A stretch of 64,000 nucleotides of DNA from Bordetella genomosp. 13 (GCF_007679965.1 NZ_VEHL01000006.1:1-64000), one strand, 5' to 3'. Positions 35,756 to 44,009 are shown, counted from the first letter of the stretch. A program made the numbers and translations. The notes: a model not told the origin generated them from the sequence alone.

Positions 35756-36232
35756 TCAGCCGGCGACTTCCATCTGGCTTTGCAGGTAGTTCTGCAGGCC
35801 CACCTGATCGATCAGGCCGATCTGGGTCTCCAGGTAGTCGATGTGTTCTTCGGTGTCGTCCAGGATGTCCTGGAACAGATCGCGCGACACGTAGTCGCGC
35901 ACCGACTCGCAGTACGCGATGGCGTCCTTCACCGTAGCCTGGGCCGCGGTTTCCAGCTTCAGGTCACAGGCCAGCAGTTCCGGCACGTCTTCGCCGATCA
36001 GCAGCTTGTGCAGGTCCTGCAGGTTGGGCAGGCCGTCGAGCATGAAGATTCGTTCGATCAGGCGGTCGGCATGCTTCATTTCGCCGATGGACTCTTCGTA
36101 CTCGTGCTTGCCGAGCTTGTTCAACCCCCAGTGGTTCAGCATGCGCGCATGCAGGAAGTACTGGTTGATGGCAGTCAGTTCGTTGGTGAGCTGCTTGTTC
36201 AGGAACTGGATGACCGTCTTATCGCCTTTCAT
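35756..36232 (-). CDS. bfr: bacterioferritin (158 aa)
   Basis: Iron-storage protein forming a 24-subunit shell with haem between subunits. By my count the ferroxidase residues E18, E51, H54, E94 and H130 are present, and the haem ligand M52 is present. Position 127, a glutamate in E. coli Bfr, is Thr here (DDTEEH), with glutamates at 128 and 129. This may be normal for betaproteobacterial Bfr or may shift the ligand by a residue. The C-terminus LQNYLQSQ is typical. AAGGAG-type sequence precedes the ATG at 36232. Its partner ferredoxin gene bfd is 2.4 kb away at 38630. Regulation by iron is likely (Fur-like site upstream). Confidence 0.95.
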   Translation of the reverse strand: MKGDKTVIQFLNKQLTNELTAINQYFLHARMLNHWGLNKLGKHEYEESIGEMKHADRLIERIFMLDGLPNLQDLHKLLIGEDVPELLACDLKLETAAQATVKDAIAYCESVRDYVSRDLFQDILDDTEEHIDYLETQIGLIDQVGLQNYLQSQMEVAG

Positions 36233-36385
36233 GATGAACTCCTTGTATTCATGCGCATGCCCGCGGCAATTGGCGCCATTCTCATGCGAATGCACGAAGG
36301 CTAACACCGCGCAATGGGCTGCGACTACCCTTTGCCTGCATTTGGTAAACGGCTTTGCGAGTGCAATACGGAAACGGGAATCGAA

Positions 36386-36400
36386 TGAGAATGAGTATGC
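36386..36400 (-). promoter_or_regulatory. possible Fur box upstream of bfr
   Basis: TGAGAATGAGTATGC agrees with the 7-1-7 Fur pattern TGATAAT-N-ATTATCA at 10 of 14 positions. A further TGAGAAT half site (reverse strand, around 36278-36284) lies closer to the gene. The 376-bp region 36233-36608 has no gene that I can support; the part from 36401 on is GC-rich with a 9-bp direct repeat TTGGCGGCC at 36477-36494. Confidence 0.4.
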
Positions 36401-36608
36401 GTGCGCGACAGCCCGCATCTCCGGGCACGGTGTCACGCAGGCCGGCGGACCGCGCACGCCCTGGTTTCGCGCGGATTTGGCGGCCTTGGCGGCCCGGTTG
36501 ACGCGGTACGCGTCGCCGCGAGCGCGCATGCCATGAAGATGACAGCCGTGTTGGCCTCAGGCAACAATGCCCCGCACGGGCACCAGGCCCGCGAGGCCGA
36601 TGCCATGG

Positions 36609-37517
36609 TCAGCCGCGGCGCGTGGCCAGCCAGATCCCGAAGGCGATGGGCACGATGCCGGCCATGTCCATCCACGACACGGGCTCGCCCAGCACGGCCC
36701 AGCCGAACAGCAGGCCCAGCGGGGGCATCAGGAAATGCAGCGCGCTGGCCGACGTGGCGCTGTTTCGGCTCAGGATGGTAAACCACAGGGCATAGCTGCC
36801 CATCGAGACCGCCACGATGGTGTAGGCCATGCTCCAGAACAGGCTGGCGCTCAGGTGCACCTGGTCGAGCGATTCGTAGTGCAGCGCGAACGGCAGCAGC
36901 ACCACGGAGGCCGCCAGCGATTGCACCGCGGTCGCGCTCCACAGGTTCGCACGCGGCTTCAGGCGCTTGTACGCCAGCGTGCCGGCCACCAGGCCCAATA
37001 GCCCCATCACCACGTGCAGCGTGCCCTGCAGGTCTTCATGCATGCCCACCAGGCGCGAGCGCAGCACCAGCATCACGCCCAGCAAACCCAGGCAAAGGCC
37101 CAGCAGCTTGCGCCAGCCCAGTTTCTCGCCCAGCACCGGCCCGGCCAGCAGGCCGATCAACAAGGGGTTGGTGCTGATCAGCACCGCCGTGAACGCGGAC
37201 GACACCGTCGCCATGCCGCTCCAGCTGAACCCCAGGTAGAAGGCGTTGTTCAGCACGCCCAGGCCCGCCAGGCACAACAGCTCGACCGCGGGAATGCGGC
37301 GCAGTCCGCCCGTGATGGCCGCCATGCCCAGCATGAGCAGGCCGGCGATCAGGAACCGCACGGTCAGCAGCGTCAGCGGCGGACAGTCCTGCAGGGCGAT
37401 CTTGGCCGACGCGAACGCCGAGCTCCACAGCAGGCAGAACAGGGCGATGGATCCCCATGCGGTGGGCCGCTCGCCGGACGGCGCAGCGCTGGCGGGCAGT
37501 GCAAGCGTGGATTTCAT
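36609..37517 (-). CDS. EamA/DMT-family transporter (302 aa)
   Basis: Ten-helix drug/metabolite transporter made of two EamA repeats; such proteins usually export amino acids or other metabolites. Repeat 1 starts WGSIALFCLLWSSAFASAKIAL and ends around LGLLGVMLVLRSRL. Repeat 2 contains GLVAGTLAYKRLKPRANLW and ends FGWAVLGEPVSWMDMAGIVPIAFGIWL, the usual last-helices motif. The ATG at 37517 is preferred by length; an upstream ATG at 37580 adds 21 unconvincing residues. It is divergent from a LysR-type gene that may regulate it. Confidence 0.85.
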   Translation of the reverse strand: MKSTLALPASAAPSGERPTAWGSIALFCLLWSSAFASAKIALQDCPPLTLLTVRFLIAGLLMLGMAAITGGLRRIPAVELLCLAGLGVLNNAFYLGFSWSGMATVSSAFTAVLISTNPLLIGLLAGPVLGEKLGWRKLLGLCLGLLGVMLVLRSRLVGMHEDLQGTLHVVMGLLGLVAGTLAYKRLKPRANLWSATAVQSLAASVVLLPFALHYESLDQVHLSASLFWSMAYTIVAVSMGSYALWFTILSRNSATSASALHFLMPPLGLLFGWAVLGEPVSWMDMAGIVPIAFGIWLATRRG

Positions 37518-37640
37518 GGAGAGTGAGCGTGGAGATAGGCGCAACGGCGACTGTGAGGGGCATTCTGCGCCGGCCCTCATCCATTGACAAATTCTTTATT
37601 CGGATCAAAAGTATTTGAAATTCCACTGGATAGGCTTGGT

Positions 37641-38531
37641 ATGGACCTCGACTTGCTGCACAGCTTCGTTTCCGTCGTGGATGCCGGCGGCTTCACGCGG
37701 GCCGGCGAACGCGTGCACCGCACGCAATCCACTGTCAGCCAGCAGATCCGCAAGCTGGAGGCGGCGCTGGGGTGCGCGCTCTTCATCCGCGAGGGCCGCC
37801 AGGTGCGGCTGACCGAGGACGGCGAGCGCCTGCTGGGCTACGCGCGCCGCATGCTGGCGCTTTCAACCGAAATCCGCGAGGCAGTCAGCGGCGCCCGGGG
37901 CGTCGACATGGTGCGGGTCGGCGTGCCGGACGACTTCGCGGTGGAACGCCTGACGGGACTGGTGGCCGGCTTCGCCCGCGCGCATCCGGCCGTGCGCGTG
38001 ACGATGCGCTGCGATCTCAGCGCCGTCCTGTCGCGCAGCCTGGAGCGCGGCGAGCTGGACCTGGCGTTGTTCAAACGCGAGCCGGGCGCGGGTGATTGCG
38101 TAGCGGCCTGGCCGGAGCGCCTGAGCTGGCTGGGCGGCCTGGACTGGCCGCACGTGCTGCCCGACCCGGTGCCGCTGGTGACGTTTCCGCAAGGCTGCAT
38201 GTATCGCAACCGCGCCATCCACACCCTGGAAAGCGCCGGCAAGCGCTGGCGCATCGCCTACGAAAGCCCGCACATGGGCGGGGTGCAGGCGGCGCTGGAG
38301 GGCGGATTGGGCCTCGGGTTGATGGACCGGCGCTGCATCACGCCGGCCATGCGGACCTGCGACGAGCTGCTGCCGCGGCCCGCGCCCAGCGAGCTGGCGT
38401 TGTGCCTGAGCCCAGCGGCGTCCACCGCCGCGCGTCTTCTGGCGCAGTCGATGCGGGATTTCTGCGAGGAGGTGGTGTCGACCGCACGCCTGGTCGACAC
38501 GGCGACGCGCGGCGCGGCCATGGCGGCCTGA
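37641..38531 (+). CDS. LysR-family regulator, LrhA-like (296 aa)
   Basis: LysR-type transcription factor. The N-terminus MDLDLLHSFVSVVDAGGFTR followed by AGERVHRTQSTVSQQIRKLE is the LrhA/HexA-like form of the helix-turn-helix. The effector domain follows with DLALFKRE and a GVQAALEGGLGLGLMDRR segment. The ATG at 37641 gives the canonical start. It is divergent from the EamA transporter gene across a 123-bp gap with an AT-rich stretch (37584-37620) holding CAAAT and ATTTG half sites, so it probably controls that exporter. The signal is unknown. Confidence 0.85.
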   Translation: MDLDLLHSFVSVVDAGGFTRAGERVHRTQSTVSQQIRKLEAALGCALFIREGRQVRLTEDGERLLGYARRMLALSTEIREAVSGARGVDMVRVGVPDDFAVERLTGLVAGFARAHPAVRVTMRCDLSAVLSRSLERGELDLALFKREPGAGDCVAAWPERLSWLGGLDWPHVLPDPVPLVTFPQGCMYRNRAIHTLESAGKRWRIAYESPHMGGVQAALEGGLGLGLMDRRCITPAMRTCDELLPRPAPSELALCLSPAASTAARLLAQSMRDFCEEVVSTARLVDTATRGAAMAA

Positions 38532-38629
38532 TCACACGAAAATACAGGGACAAAGACGGCGCGGAGCCAGGAATGGAGGGCCGCGAGGAACGTGACGCGG
38601 CAGGGCGGCCCGACCCGAGCCCGGGACGA

Positions 38630-38902
38630 TCAGGCGGCCTGGGAGACGGCGCCGGTGTTGGCGGCCGGCTGGTCGTTCTCGACCCGGACCGTGGGCATGT
38701 TCACCGGAACGGCAATCGAACGTACGTCGCAGACGGTGGAACAGCGGCCCCCCGGCAGGTACTCGGCCGCGGTGGCGGCACAGCAACCGCAGCACGAGGC
38801 GACGCCCAGTTCGAATTGCAGGTCGCCAAGCGACGTCGCGCCCGCGTCCACGCAGGCGCGGACTTGGCGTTCGGTGACAGCGTTGCAGACACAAATATAC
38901 AT
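38630..38902 (-). CDS. bfd: bacterioferritin-associated ferredoxin with C-terminal extension (90 aa)
   Basis: Small [2Fe-2S] protein that reduces bacterioferritin so that stored iron can leave. The cluster ligands are in place: C4 and C6 in MYICVCN, C38 and C41 in SCCGCC, spaced as in E. coli Bfd. The Bfd domain ends at about residue 50; the remaining 40 residues are a polar, Pro/Val-rich tail that the short E. coli protein does not have. The start codon lies inside a strong Fur box that also covers the -10 promoter box, so the gene should be off when iron is plentiful and on in iron starvation. There is no ribosome-binding site, pointing to a leaderless mRNA. Confidence 0.9.
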   Translation of the reverse strand: MYICVCNAVTERQVRACVDAGATSLGDLQFELGVASCCGCCAATAAEYLPGGRCSTVCDVRSIAVPVNMPTVRVENDQPAANTGAVSQAA

Positions 38903-38938
38903 GAGAATAATTATCGTCAATTGTTCTCGTGTGCGCAA
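38902..38938 (-). promoter_or_regulatory. bfd promoter overlapped by a Fur box
   Basis: On the minus strand, -35 TTGCGC (38933-38938), a 17-bp spacer and -10 GATAAT (38910-38915). Plus-strand TGAGAATAATTATCG (38902-38916) matches the 7-1-7 Fur pattern at 12 of 14 positions and covers the -10 box. The predicted start of transcription falls at the ATG. Confidence 0.75.
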
Positions 38939-39123
38939 GTACTGCGCAAAATCGGGGTGGCGCGACGGCAACGGGCGGCAAACCGCCCCCTGCGCAGGGC
39001 CGCTTGCGCCTGGCCGTGCTAAAAAGGCGGGCCCGCGCCGCGCGCGAGCAGCATTTCCACGAATCGCCTTTTCAAACCGTCCGTCGAGGCCCCGGCCGCG
39101 ACGCGCCACACGCTGCACCCCTC

Positions 39124-40065
39124 ATGTCGTTCATCACCCGCCTGTTTCCCCTCTGGGCGCTGCTCATCTCGGCAGCCGCCTACTTCGTCCCGACCACCTT
39201 CCGCCCGTTGCTGCCCTATGTGGAATACCTGCTGATGCTGGTGATGCTGGGCATGGGCGCCACGTTGACGTTCGCCGACTTCCGGCGCGTCGTGAAGCAG
39301 CCGGCGCCCGTCATCGCAGGCATCGTCATCCATTACCTGGTCATGCCGCTGGCCGCCTTCCTGGTGGCCAGGCTGCTGGACATGCCGCCCGAACTGACGG
39401 TCGGCATGATCCTGGTGGGCAGCGTGGCCAGCGGCACCAGTTCCACCGTGATGGTGTACCTGTCGGGCGGCGACGTCGCCCTGTCCGTCACCATCGGGGC
39501 GCTGTCCACGCTGGTGGGCGTGATCGCCACGCCGCTGCTGACCCTGCTGTACGTGGACGCGGCCGTGCCCGTGAACACGCTGGGCCTGCTCTTGAGCATC
39601 CTGAAGATCGTCGTGCTGCCGGTGGCGCTGGGGCTGCTGCTGAACCACTTCGTGCGCCCGCTGGTGCGCGCGGTCGAAGGCGCCCTGCCGCTGGTGTCAG
39701 TGCTGGCCATCATGGCCATCCTGGCCGCCGTGGTCGCGGCCAGCCAGGCCAGCATCGCCAGCGTCGGTCCCATCGTGCTGCTGGGCGTGATCCTGCACAA
39801 CGGCCTGGGCCTGCTGGGCGGCTATTGGGGCGGGCGCCTGCTGCGCTTCGACGAATCGGTCTGCCGCACGCTGGCGCTGGAAGTCGGCATGCAGAACTCG
39901 GGCCTGGCCGCTGCGCTGGCCAATGCGTATTTCACGCCCCTGGCCGCGCTGCCCGGCGCGATCTTCTCGGTGTGGCACAACATCTCGGGCTCGCTGATCG
40001 CGGCTTTCTGGGCCAGCCGGCCGCCGAAGGACGGCGTCAAGCTCCAGGAAAGGCCACGGCATTGA
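39124..40065 (+). CDS. BASS-family sodium-dependent transporter (313 aa)
   Basis: Ten-helix inner-membrane symporter of the bile acid:sodium family. Bacterial members carry organic anions such as pantoate or other carboxylates rather than bile acids. Key regions are [21 protein letters not shown] near the N-terminus, [22 protein letters not shown] in the middle (sodium site region), and [23 protein letters not shown] near the C-terminus, all highly typical. The ATG at 39124 gives the normal length. It is divergent from bfd across 221 bp. The next gene downstream is convergent, with a minisatellite between. Confidence 0.9.
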   Translation: MSFITRLFPLWALLISAAAYFVPTTFRPLLPYVEYLLMLVMLGMGATLTFADFRRVVKQPAPVIAGIVIHYLVMPLAAFLVARLLDMPPELTVGMILVGSVASGTSSTVMVYLSGGDVALSVTIGALSTLVGVIATPLLTLLYVDAAVPVNTLGLLLSILKIVVLPVALGLLLNHFVRPLVRAVEGALPLVSVLAIMAILAAVVAASQASIASVGPIVLLGVILHNGLGLLGGYWGGRLLRFDESVCRTLALEVGMQNSGLAAALANAYFTPLAALPGAIFSVWHNISGSLIAAFWASRPPKDGVKLQERPRH

Positions 40066-40170
40066 TGCAAAGGCGCGCGCGGGATGCGCACGCCTTGTCC
40101 TGCAAGCCCATGTCGGGCGATCGCTTGCGGCCGACCGTGTCACGCCGAGCATTCTGCGTCTGGCCTCAAC

Positions 40171-40253
40171 GCCGGACGTTCCACGCGGCGTTCCGCGCCG
40201 GACGTTCCACGCCGGGACGTTCCACGCCGGGACGTCCACGCCGGACGTTCCAC
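40171..40253. repeat. minisatellite of about six 12-15 bp units
   Basis: Unit GCCGGGACGTTCCAC with variants: two units lack one G, one lacks a T, one is degenerate (GCGGCGTTCCGC). The copies run head to tail between the BASS transporter (+) and the VOC gene (-), ending seven bases before the latter's stop codon. It has no T run and looks like a slippage-grown spacer. Confidence 0.85.
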
Positions 40254-40259
40254 GCTGGA

Positions 40260-40664
40260 TCACTCATCAAACGTGCCGCGGTATTCGGCCGCGACGTCGG
40301 CGCGCGTGTTGAACTCGAACATCACGCCGCCGGGCGCGCGGCAGAAGAAGCGCGAGCCGCGGCCGTTGTTGAACACGTCGGAGACCATCTCGACGCCCTC
40401 GGCCTTGAAGCGCGCGTACAGCGTCTGCACCGCATCGGCGTCGGGCAGCTCGAAGCCGCCGTGGAAGTTGGTGGGCCACGAAGGCTTGCCCTCGACGTGC
40501 TCGATCACCACGTCGAAGCCGGGCCGCTTCAGGATGTAGGACTTGTCCCATGTTCCATCGATGGTGAAACCCAGGTATTTCTCGAAGAACCGCACGGTGG
40601 CGGCAGTGTCGGCGGAAGGAAAGCTCAGGTGGTTGAGCTTCATGGCGGTGGTCAGTTCGGTCAT
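40260..40664 (-). CDS. VOC/glyoxalase-family protein (134 aa)
   Basis: Single-chain member of the vicinal oxygen chelate superfamily (glyoxalase, dioxygenase, resistance proteins). Two babbb repeats are visible: MKLNHLSFPSADTAATVRFFEKYLG in the first and LPDADAVQTLYARFKAEGVEMV in the second. Potential metal ligands are H (NHLSF), H (VIEHVEG), H (NFHGGFEL) and E (MFEFNT), but the reaction cannot be told. The start at 40664 (TELTTAMKLNH) or the Met at 40643 are both possible. It is isolated, with no clear operon partner. Confidence 0.8.
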   Translation of the reverse strand: MTELTTAMKLNHLSFPSADTAATVRFFEKYLGFTIDGTWDKSYILKRPGFDVVIEHVEGKPSWPTNFHGGFELPDADAVQTLYARFKAEGVEMVSDVFNNGRGSRFFCRAPGGVMFEFNTRADVAAEYRGTFDE

Positions 40665-40859
40665 CGTCGTCTCGTCGGGAGGGGTCGGGCACGGCGGCAT
40701 GCCGTGCGCTGCGATGACGTCAGAATATAAGCAAAAGCTCGCATTGGCCTACTCGCATCCGGCCCAATGCCGCCGCTGGCGCGCAAGCCCCGACCCTGTG
40801 CGGCCTGACAGCATGCAGGGCTGTCGCACCGAGGCCGATTGCTCGCATTCGCCGATTTT

Positions 40860-41471
40860 TCAGGCCGCGTCGACGCGCGCCAGATAGCCGAAGACGGCCG
40901 CGCGGATGCGCCGTTCCAGATCGGCGACGTCGCGTTCGCCGCGCTCGCCCGCCGCGTCGGTCATCGCGCGGATGATGGCGGCCACGTCGCCGGCCGCGAC
41001 CTCGGGCCGCGCGCACGTCCGCCTCGCGCGCCGGATGCACGTGATCAGCACGGTATGGAAATCCTGCGGCTTGTCGACCTCGCCGCGCAGCGCGGGCCGC
41101 GCCTCTTCCACGTCCAGCAGGCGCGCCAGCATCGGGCGCTGCAACTGCTGCCGCACGGCGGCGCCGATCAGGTATTCCAGCGCCGCCTTGCCGCTGCGCT
41201 GGGCCAGCGCGCCGCGCGCGTCGTCGTAGAAGCGCGCGGTCTCGCGCGCGATCAGGGCGACCGTCAACGCGTCCTTGCCGGGGAAATACTGGTACAGCGA
41301 GCCGATGCTGACGCCCGCGCGGCGCGCCACCGCGTTCGTGTTGAAGCCCTCCAGGCCCTCGGCCTCGAGCACCTGCGCGGCCGCCTCCACGATGGCGGCC
41401 ACGGTCTCCTGGGAGCGCGCCTGCGTGGGCGCCTTGCGGGGCCGCAGGGGCTTTGCCTCGTTCTGGTTCAT
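40860..41471 (-). CDS. TetR-family regulator (203 aa)
   Basis: TetR-type repressor. The N-terminal DNA-binding domain is clear: RSQETVAAIVEAAAQVLEAEGLEGF, then NTNAVARRAGVSIGSLYQYFPGKDAL (about residues 20-70). The rest is a helical ligand-binding domain that is not conserved enough to name the ligand. The target is unknown; no efflux gene adjoins. It lies 102 bp downstream of rpoN on the same strand and may be read through from it. Confidence 0.85.
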   Translation of the reverse strand: MNQNEAKPLRPRKAPTQARSQETVAAIVEAAAQVLEAEGLEGFNTNAVARRAGVSIGSLYQYFPGKDALTVALIARETARFYDDARGALAQRSGKAALEYLIGAAVRQQLQRPMLARLLDVEEARPALRGEVDKPQDFHTVLITCIRRARRTCARPEVAAGDVAAIIRAMTDAAGERGERDVADLERRIRAAVFGYLARVDAA

Positions 41472-41573
41472 GCGTCTTCCTTGCCCGCCGTCGGGTCCAG
41501 GACAGTCCGGCGACCGCGGGCGTGCCGCGCTGCGGTCGGTCTGGTCACGATGCGCACCGGCATGCGGCGACGT

Positions 41574-42998
41574 TCAGCGCACGGCGGCCTGCGCCTTGCG
41601 TATCGCCGCGGGCGCGATGCGCAGGGACTCGCGGTACTTGGCAACCGTGCGCCGCGCGATGACGATGCCCTGGTCGGCCAGCCGCTGCATGATCTGGCTG
41701 TCGGACAGCGGCTTGGCGCGGTTCTCGCCCGCCACCATCTGGCGGATGTGCTCCTGCACGGCCGTGGCCGACGCGGAGTCGCCGCTGTCGGTGGCCACGC
41801 CGGTGCCGAAGAAGCGCTTGAGCTCCATCGTGCCATACGGCGTCAGCATGAACTTCTGCGTGGTGGCGCGCGAAATGGTGGATTCGTGCAGGCCCAGTTC
41901 GCCCGCGATGTCCTTCAGGATGAGCGGGCGCATGGCCGCCGGCCCCTGGCTGAAGAAAGCCGCCTGGTGCGCCACGATGGCCTGCGAGACGCGCAGGATG
42001 GTGTCGAAGCGCTGCTCGACGTTGCGGATCATCCAGCGTGCCTGCTGCAGCTGCGCATGCAGGCCCGCGTGGCTGGATTCGCGCTGGTTGCCCAGCATCT
42101 GCGCGTACAGCCCGTTGACTTGCAGGCGCGGCACCACGGCGCTGTTCAGCACGGCCTGCCAGCCTTGCCGCGTCTTGCGCACGATCACGTCGGGAATCGC
42201 ATAGTCGGCCGCCGGCACCGTCCAGGCACGGCCGGGCCGGGGATCGAGCCGCTGGATGAGCTGATAGGCGGCGCGCTGCGTGGCGTCGTCGCAGCGCAGC
42301 GCCTCGCGCAGGCGCGCCGGATTGCCGGTGGCCAGAAGCGGCAGGTGCTGCGCACAGATCAGCCGCGCGGTGGCCAGCACCTCGGGATTCGCGGCTTCGG
42401 GCAAGCGCGACACGTCGGGATGGCGCAGCTGCAGCACCAGGCAATCGGCCGTGTCGCGCGCGCCCACGCCGGGCGGATCGAACGACTGCAGCAGCCTGAG
42501 CGCCGCGCGCAGTTCGTCCAGGTCGACCTCGAGCTCTTCCGGCAGCCAGCTCAGGATCTCTTCGAGCGGCGAGCCCAGGTAGCCGTTCTCGTCCACTTCG
42601 TCGATCAGCAGCGCCGTCAGGGCGGCGTCGCGGGGCCCCGCGCGGGTCAGGACCAACTGGCCCAGCAGGTGTTCGCGCAGGGTGTCGGCGCGGGCCGTCT
42701 GCGGCGTTTCGCTGTCGTCGTCGGGATAGACGCCGCCCGAACCCGGCATCTCTTCGATGCGCAGTTCGGTGTCGGGCGGGCCGTCGTCGTTCTCGACCGA
42801 GGCCTCGCGCTGGGGATCTGCCGCGTCGGCCTGGGCGGGGTCCTCGTCGCGTTCCAGCAACGGGTTCTCGGACAGCGCCTGCGAGATTTCCGCCTCGAGC
42901 TCCAGCGACGACAGCTGCAACAGCCGGATGGACTGTTGCAGTTGGGGGGTCAGCGTCAGATGCTGGCCTGGACGGAGTTCTAAAGCGGGACGACTCAT
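41574..42998 (-). CDS. rpoN: RNA polymerase sigma-54 factor (474 aa)
   Basis: Sigma factor that directs RNA polymerase to -24/-12 promoters under control of enhancer-binding proteins. Region I (SRPALELRPGQHLTLTPQLQQSIRLLQLSS) is glutamine/leucine-rich as expected. An acidic region II follows (about 60-105), then the core-binding region. Near the C-terminus ESTISRATTQKFMLTP forms the helix-turn-helix and ARRTVAKYRE is the RpoN box. The ATG at 42998 is preferred; one at 43016 would add six residues and overlap the divergent gene. The usual neighbours (lptB before it, a ribosome hibernation factor after it) are absent, so this may be an additional or relocated copy. Confidence 0.95.
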   Translation of the reverse strand: MSRPALELRPGQHLTLTPQLQQSIRLLQLSSLELEAEISQALSENPLLERDEDPAQADAADPQREASVENDDGPPDTELRIEEMPGSGGVYPDDDSETPQTARADTLREHLLGQLVLTRAGPRDAALTALLIDEVDENGYLGSPLEEILSWLPEELEVDLDELRAALRLLQSFDPPGVGARDTADCLVLQLRHPDVSRLPEAANPEVLATARLICAQHLPLLATGNPARLREALRCDDATQRAAYQLIQRLDPRPGRAWTVPAADYAIPDVIVRKTRQGWQAVLNSAVVPRLQVNGLYAQMLGNQRESSHAGLHAQLQQARWMIRNVEQRFDTILRVSQAIVAHQAAFFSQGPAAMRPLILKDIAGELGLHESTISRATTQKFMLTPYGTMELKRFFGTGVATDSGDSASATAVQEHIRQMVAGENRAKPLSDSQIMQRLADQGIVIARRTVAKYRESLRIAPAAIRKAQAAVR

Positions 42999-43017
42999 AG
43001 GTACAATATTTTGCATG

Positions 43018-43632
43018 ATGAATCCCACTTCGCCCGAACGCATTCGCCAGGACAGCCGCATCGTCGGCCAGACGCTGGTGAAACTTGCGACTCCACGCCT
43101 GGTCGTCCGGGCCTTGGTCATCGTCATCGCAGCCATCATATGGCTCTACGTGTCCTCCAAATTGCTCAGTGTCGGACGCTCGATCAACTTCGAGGGCCTG
43201 CACTCGCTGGGACAGCAAACCGTAGATCTGCTGACCAGGATCAACCCCTACGTCTGGTGGGGCGTGGTGGCCATCTGGTCGCTCATCGTCTTCTTCCTGG
43301 TGCGCTCGTGGGTGTATTCGGACATGGCCGCGGCGCGCGCCCGCCCGCTGGACGCCAACACGCTGGCCAGCCTGCGGGCCTCGCTGTCCGACGAATCCAT
43401 CGACGTGCTGCGCTGGGTGTGGGGCGATCGCGACGAGCCCTTCACCGTGGGCGATCTGCAACGCACCCACCGGGAACTGCGCCACAACCGGATCGGCAAG
43501 ATCGCGCTGGTGCGCGAGCAATCGGCCATCCTGGACCAGCGGGGCGCCACGGTCGCCACGCCAGCCGGCATACCCCTGGCACCCGCCGCCCCGCGCCAGC
43601 ATACGGAACCTACCATCGGCCCGTTCCGATAG
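43018..43632 (+). CDS. two-helix inner membrane protein of unknown function (204 aa)
   Basis: Not recognised. Two transmembrane helices are evident (about 28-46, VVRALVIVIAAIIWLYVSS; and 78-97, VWWGVVAIWSLIVFFLVRS), joined by a periplasmic loop of about 30 residues. A cytoplasmic C-terminal domain of about 105 residues follows, which looks helical and winged (DVLRWVWGDRDEPFTVGDLQRTHRELRHNR). Two ATGs in a row (43015 and 43018) could start it; neither has a ribosome-binding site, but TACAAT lies 11 bases upstream. It is divergent from rpoN with starts only 19 bp apart. Confidence 0.7.
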   Translation: MNPTSPERIRQDSRIVGQTLVKLATPRLVVRALVIVIAAIIWLYVSSKLLSVGRSINFEGLHSLGQQTVDLLTRINPYVWWGVVAIWSLIVFFLVRSWVYSDMAAARARPLDANTLASLRASLSDESIDVLRWVWGDRDEPFTVGDLQRTHRELRHNRIGKIALVREQSAILDQRGATVATPAGIPLAPAAPRQHTEPTIGPFR

Positions 43633-43642
43633 ACGCCGTCAA

Positions 43643-43658
43643 TTGCGCGCGCGCGCAA
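43643..43658. promoter_or_regulatory. 16-bp perfect palindrome before the leu leader
   Basis: TTGCGCGCGCGCGCAA, between the membrane protein gene stop and the leuA leader peptide. It may be a regulator site for the leuA promoter or the 3' hairpin of the upstream mRNA; no T run. Confidence 0.35.
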
Positions 43659-43678
43659 AATGTGTTTGACTACTGCTT

Positions 43679-43807
43679 ATGGCCGCTGATTGCACCCTCC
43701 TCGCAATTGCCGCCGAGCGCATCGACGCCTCGGCCGCCGGCCTGCGCGCGTCCGTCGCCCGCCTACTAGCGCTATCGCTACACCTACCGATCGGTTGCCG
43801 GGCCTAG
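43679..43807 (+). CDS. leuL: leucine leader peptide of leuA (42 aa)
   Basis: A short reading frame in the 377-bp leader of leuA. Codons 29-36 contain five CTA leucine codons within eight (CTA CTA GCG CTA TCG CTA CAC CTA). In this GC-rich DNA leucine is otherwise written almost only with CTG or CTC, so a cluster of CTA is very unlikely by chance. It is the classic device by which a ribosome stalls when charged leucine tRNA is short. The peptide begins MAADCTLLAIA and ends in TAG at 43805-43807, where a hairpin begins. No clear ribosome-binding site is seen before the ATG at 43679. Another start is possible, but the CTA frame is fixed by the stop. Confidence 0.7.
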   Translation: MAADCTLLAIAAERIDASAAGLRASVARLLALSLHLPIGCRA

Positions 43808-44009
43808 GGCCCAAAGTGGTAGCTCGGCAGCCTGGGTCAGCCCTATCCCGACCCGACACGCCCGCCACGCGTCCATCCACGTTCCCGCGCTTTTCCCCGA
43901 TTTGAAACCGAATCCGGCCACACTTCTGGCCTGAAGCCTGAAACCAGGCCGCCGCTGCCGACTGTTCGCGCGGACGGCCTCCCGGATTCCAAGACACCGA
44001 GGTGTACCG
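43805..44009 (+). promoter_or_regulatory. candidate leucine attenuator of leuA
   Basis: After the leader stop, TAGGGC (43805-43810) can pair with GCCCTA (43840-43845). A C-rich, G-poor, weakly structured stretch follows (43838-43915), the type of sequence Rho binds. Further on, CAGGCC (43945-43950) can pair with the upstream GGCCTG (43928-43933); its overlapping AGGCCG (43946-43951) can pair with the downstream CGGCCT (43975-43980). The two hairpins exclude each other. There is no run of T, so control by Rho or by translation is more likely than a classic intrinsic terminator. Confidence 0.55.

Noticed and set aside
36233..36608. Search for a gene between bfr and the EamA transporter
   Set aside because: Frames present are short, arginine-rich and without ribosome-binding sites; only the Fur-like site is supported.
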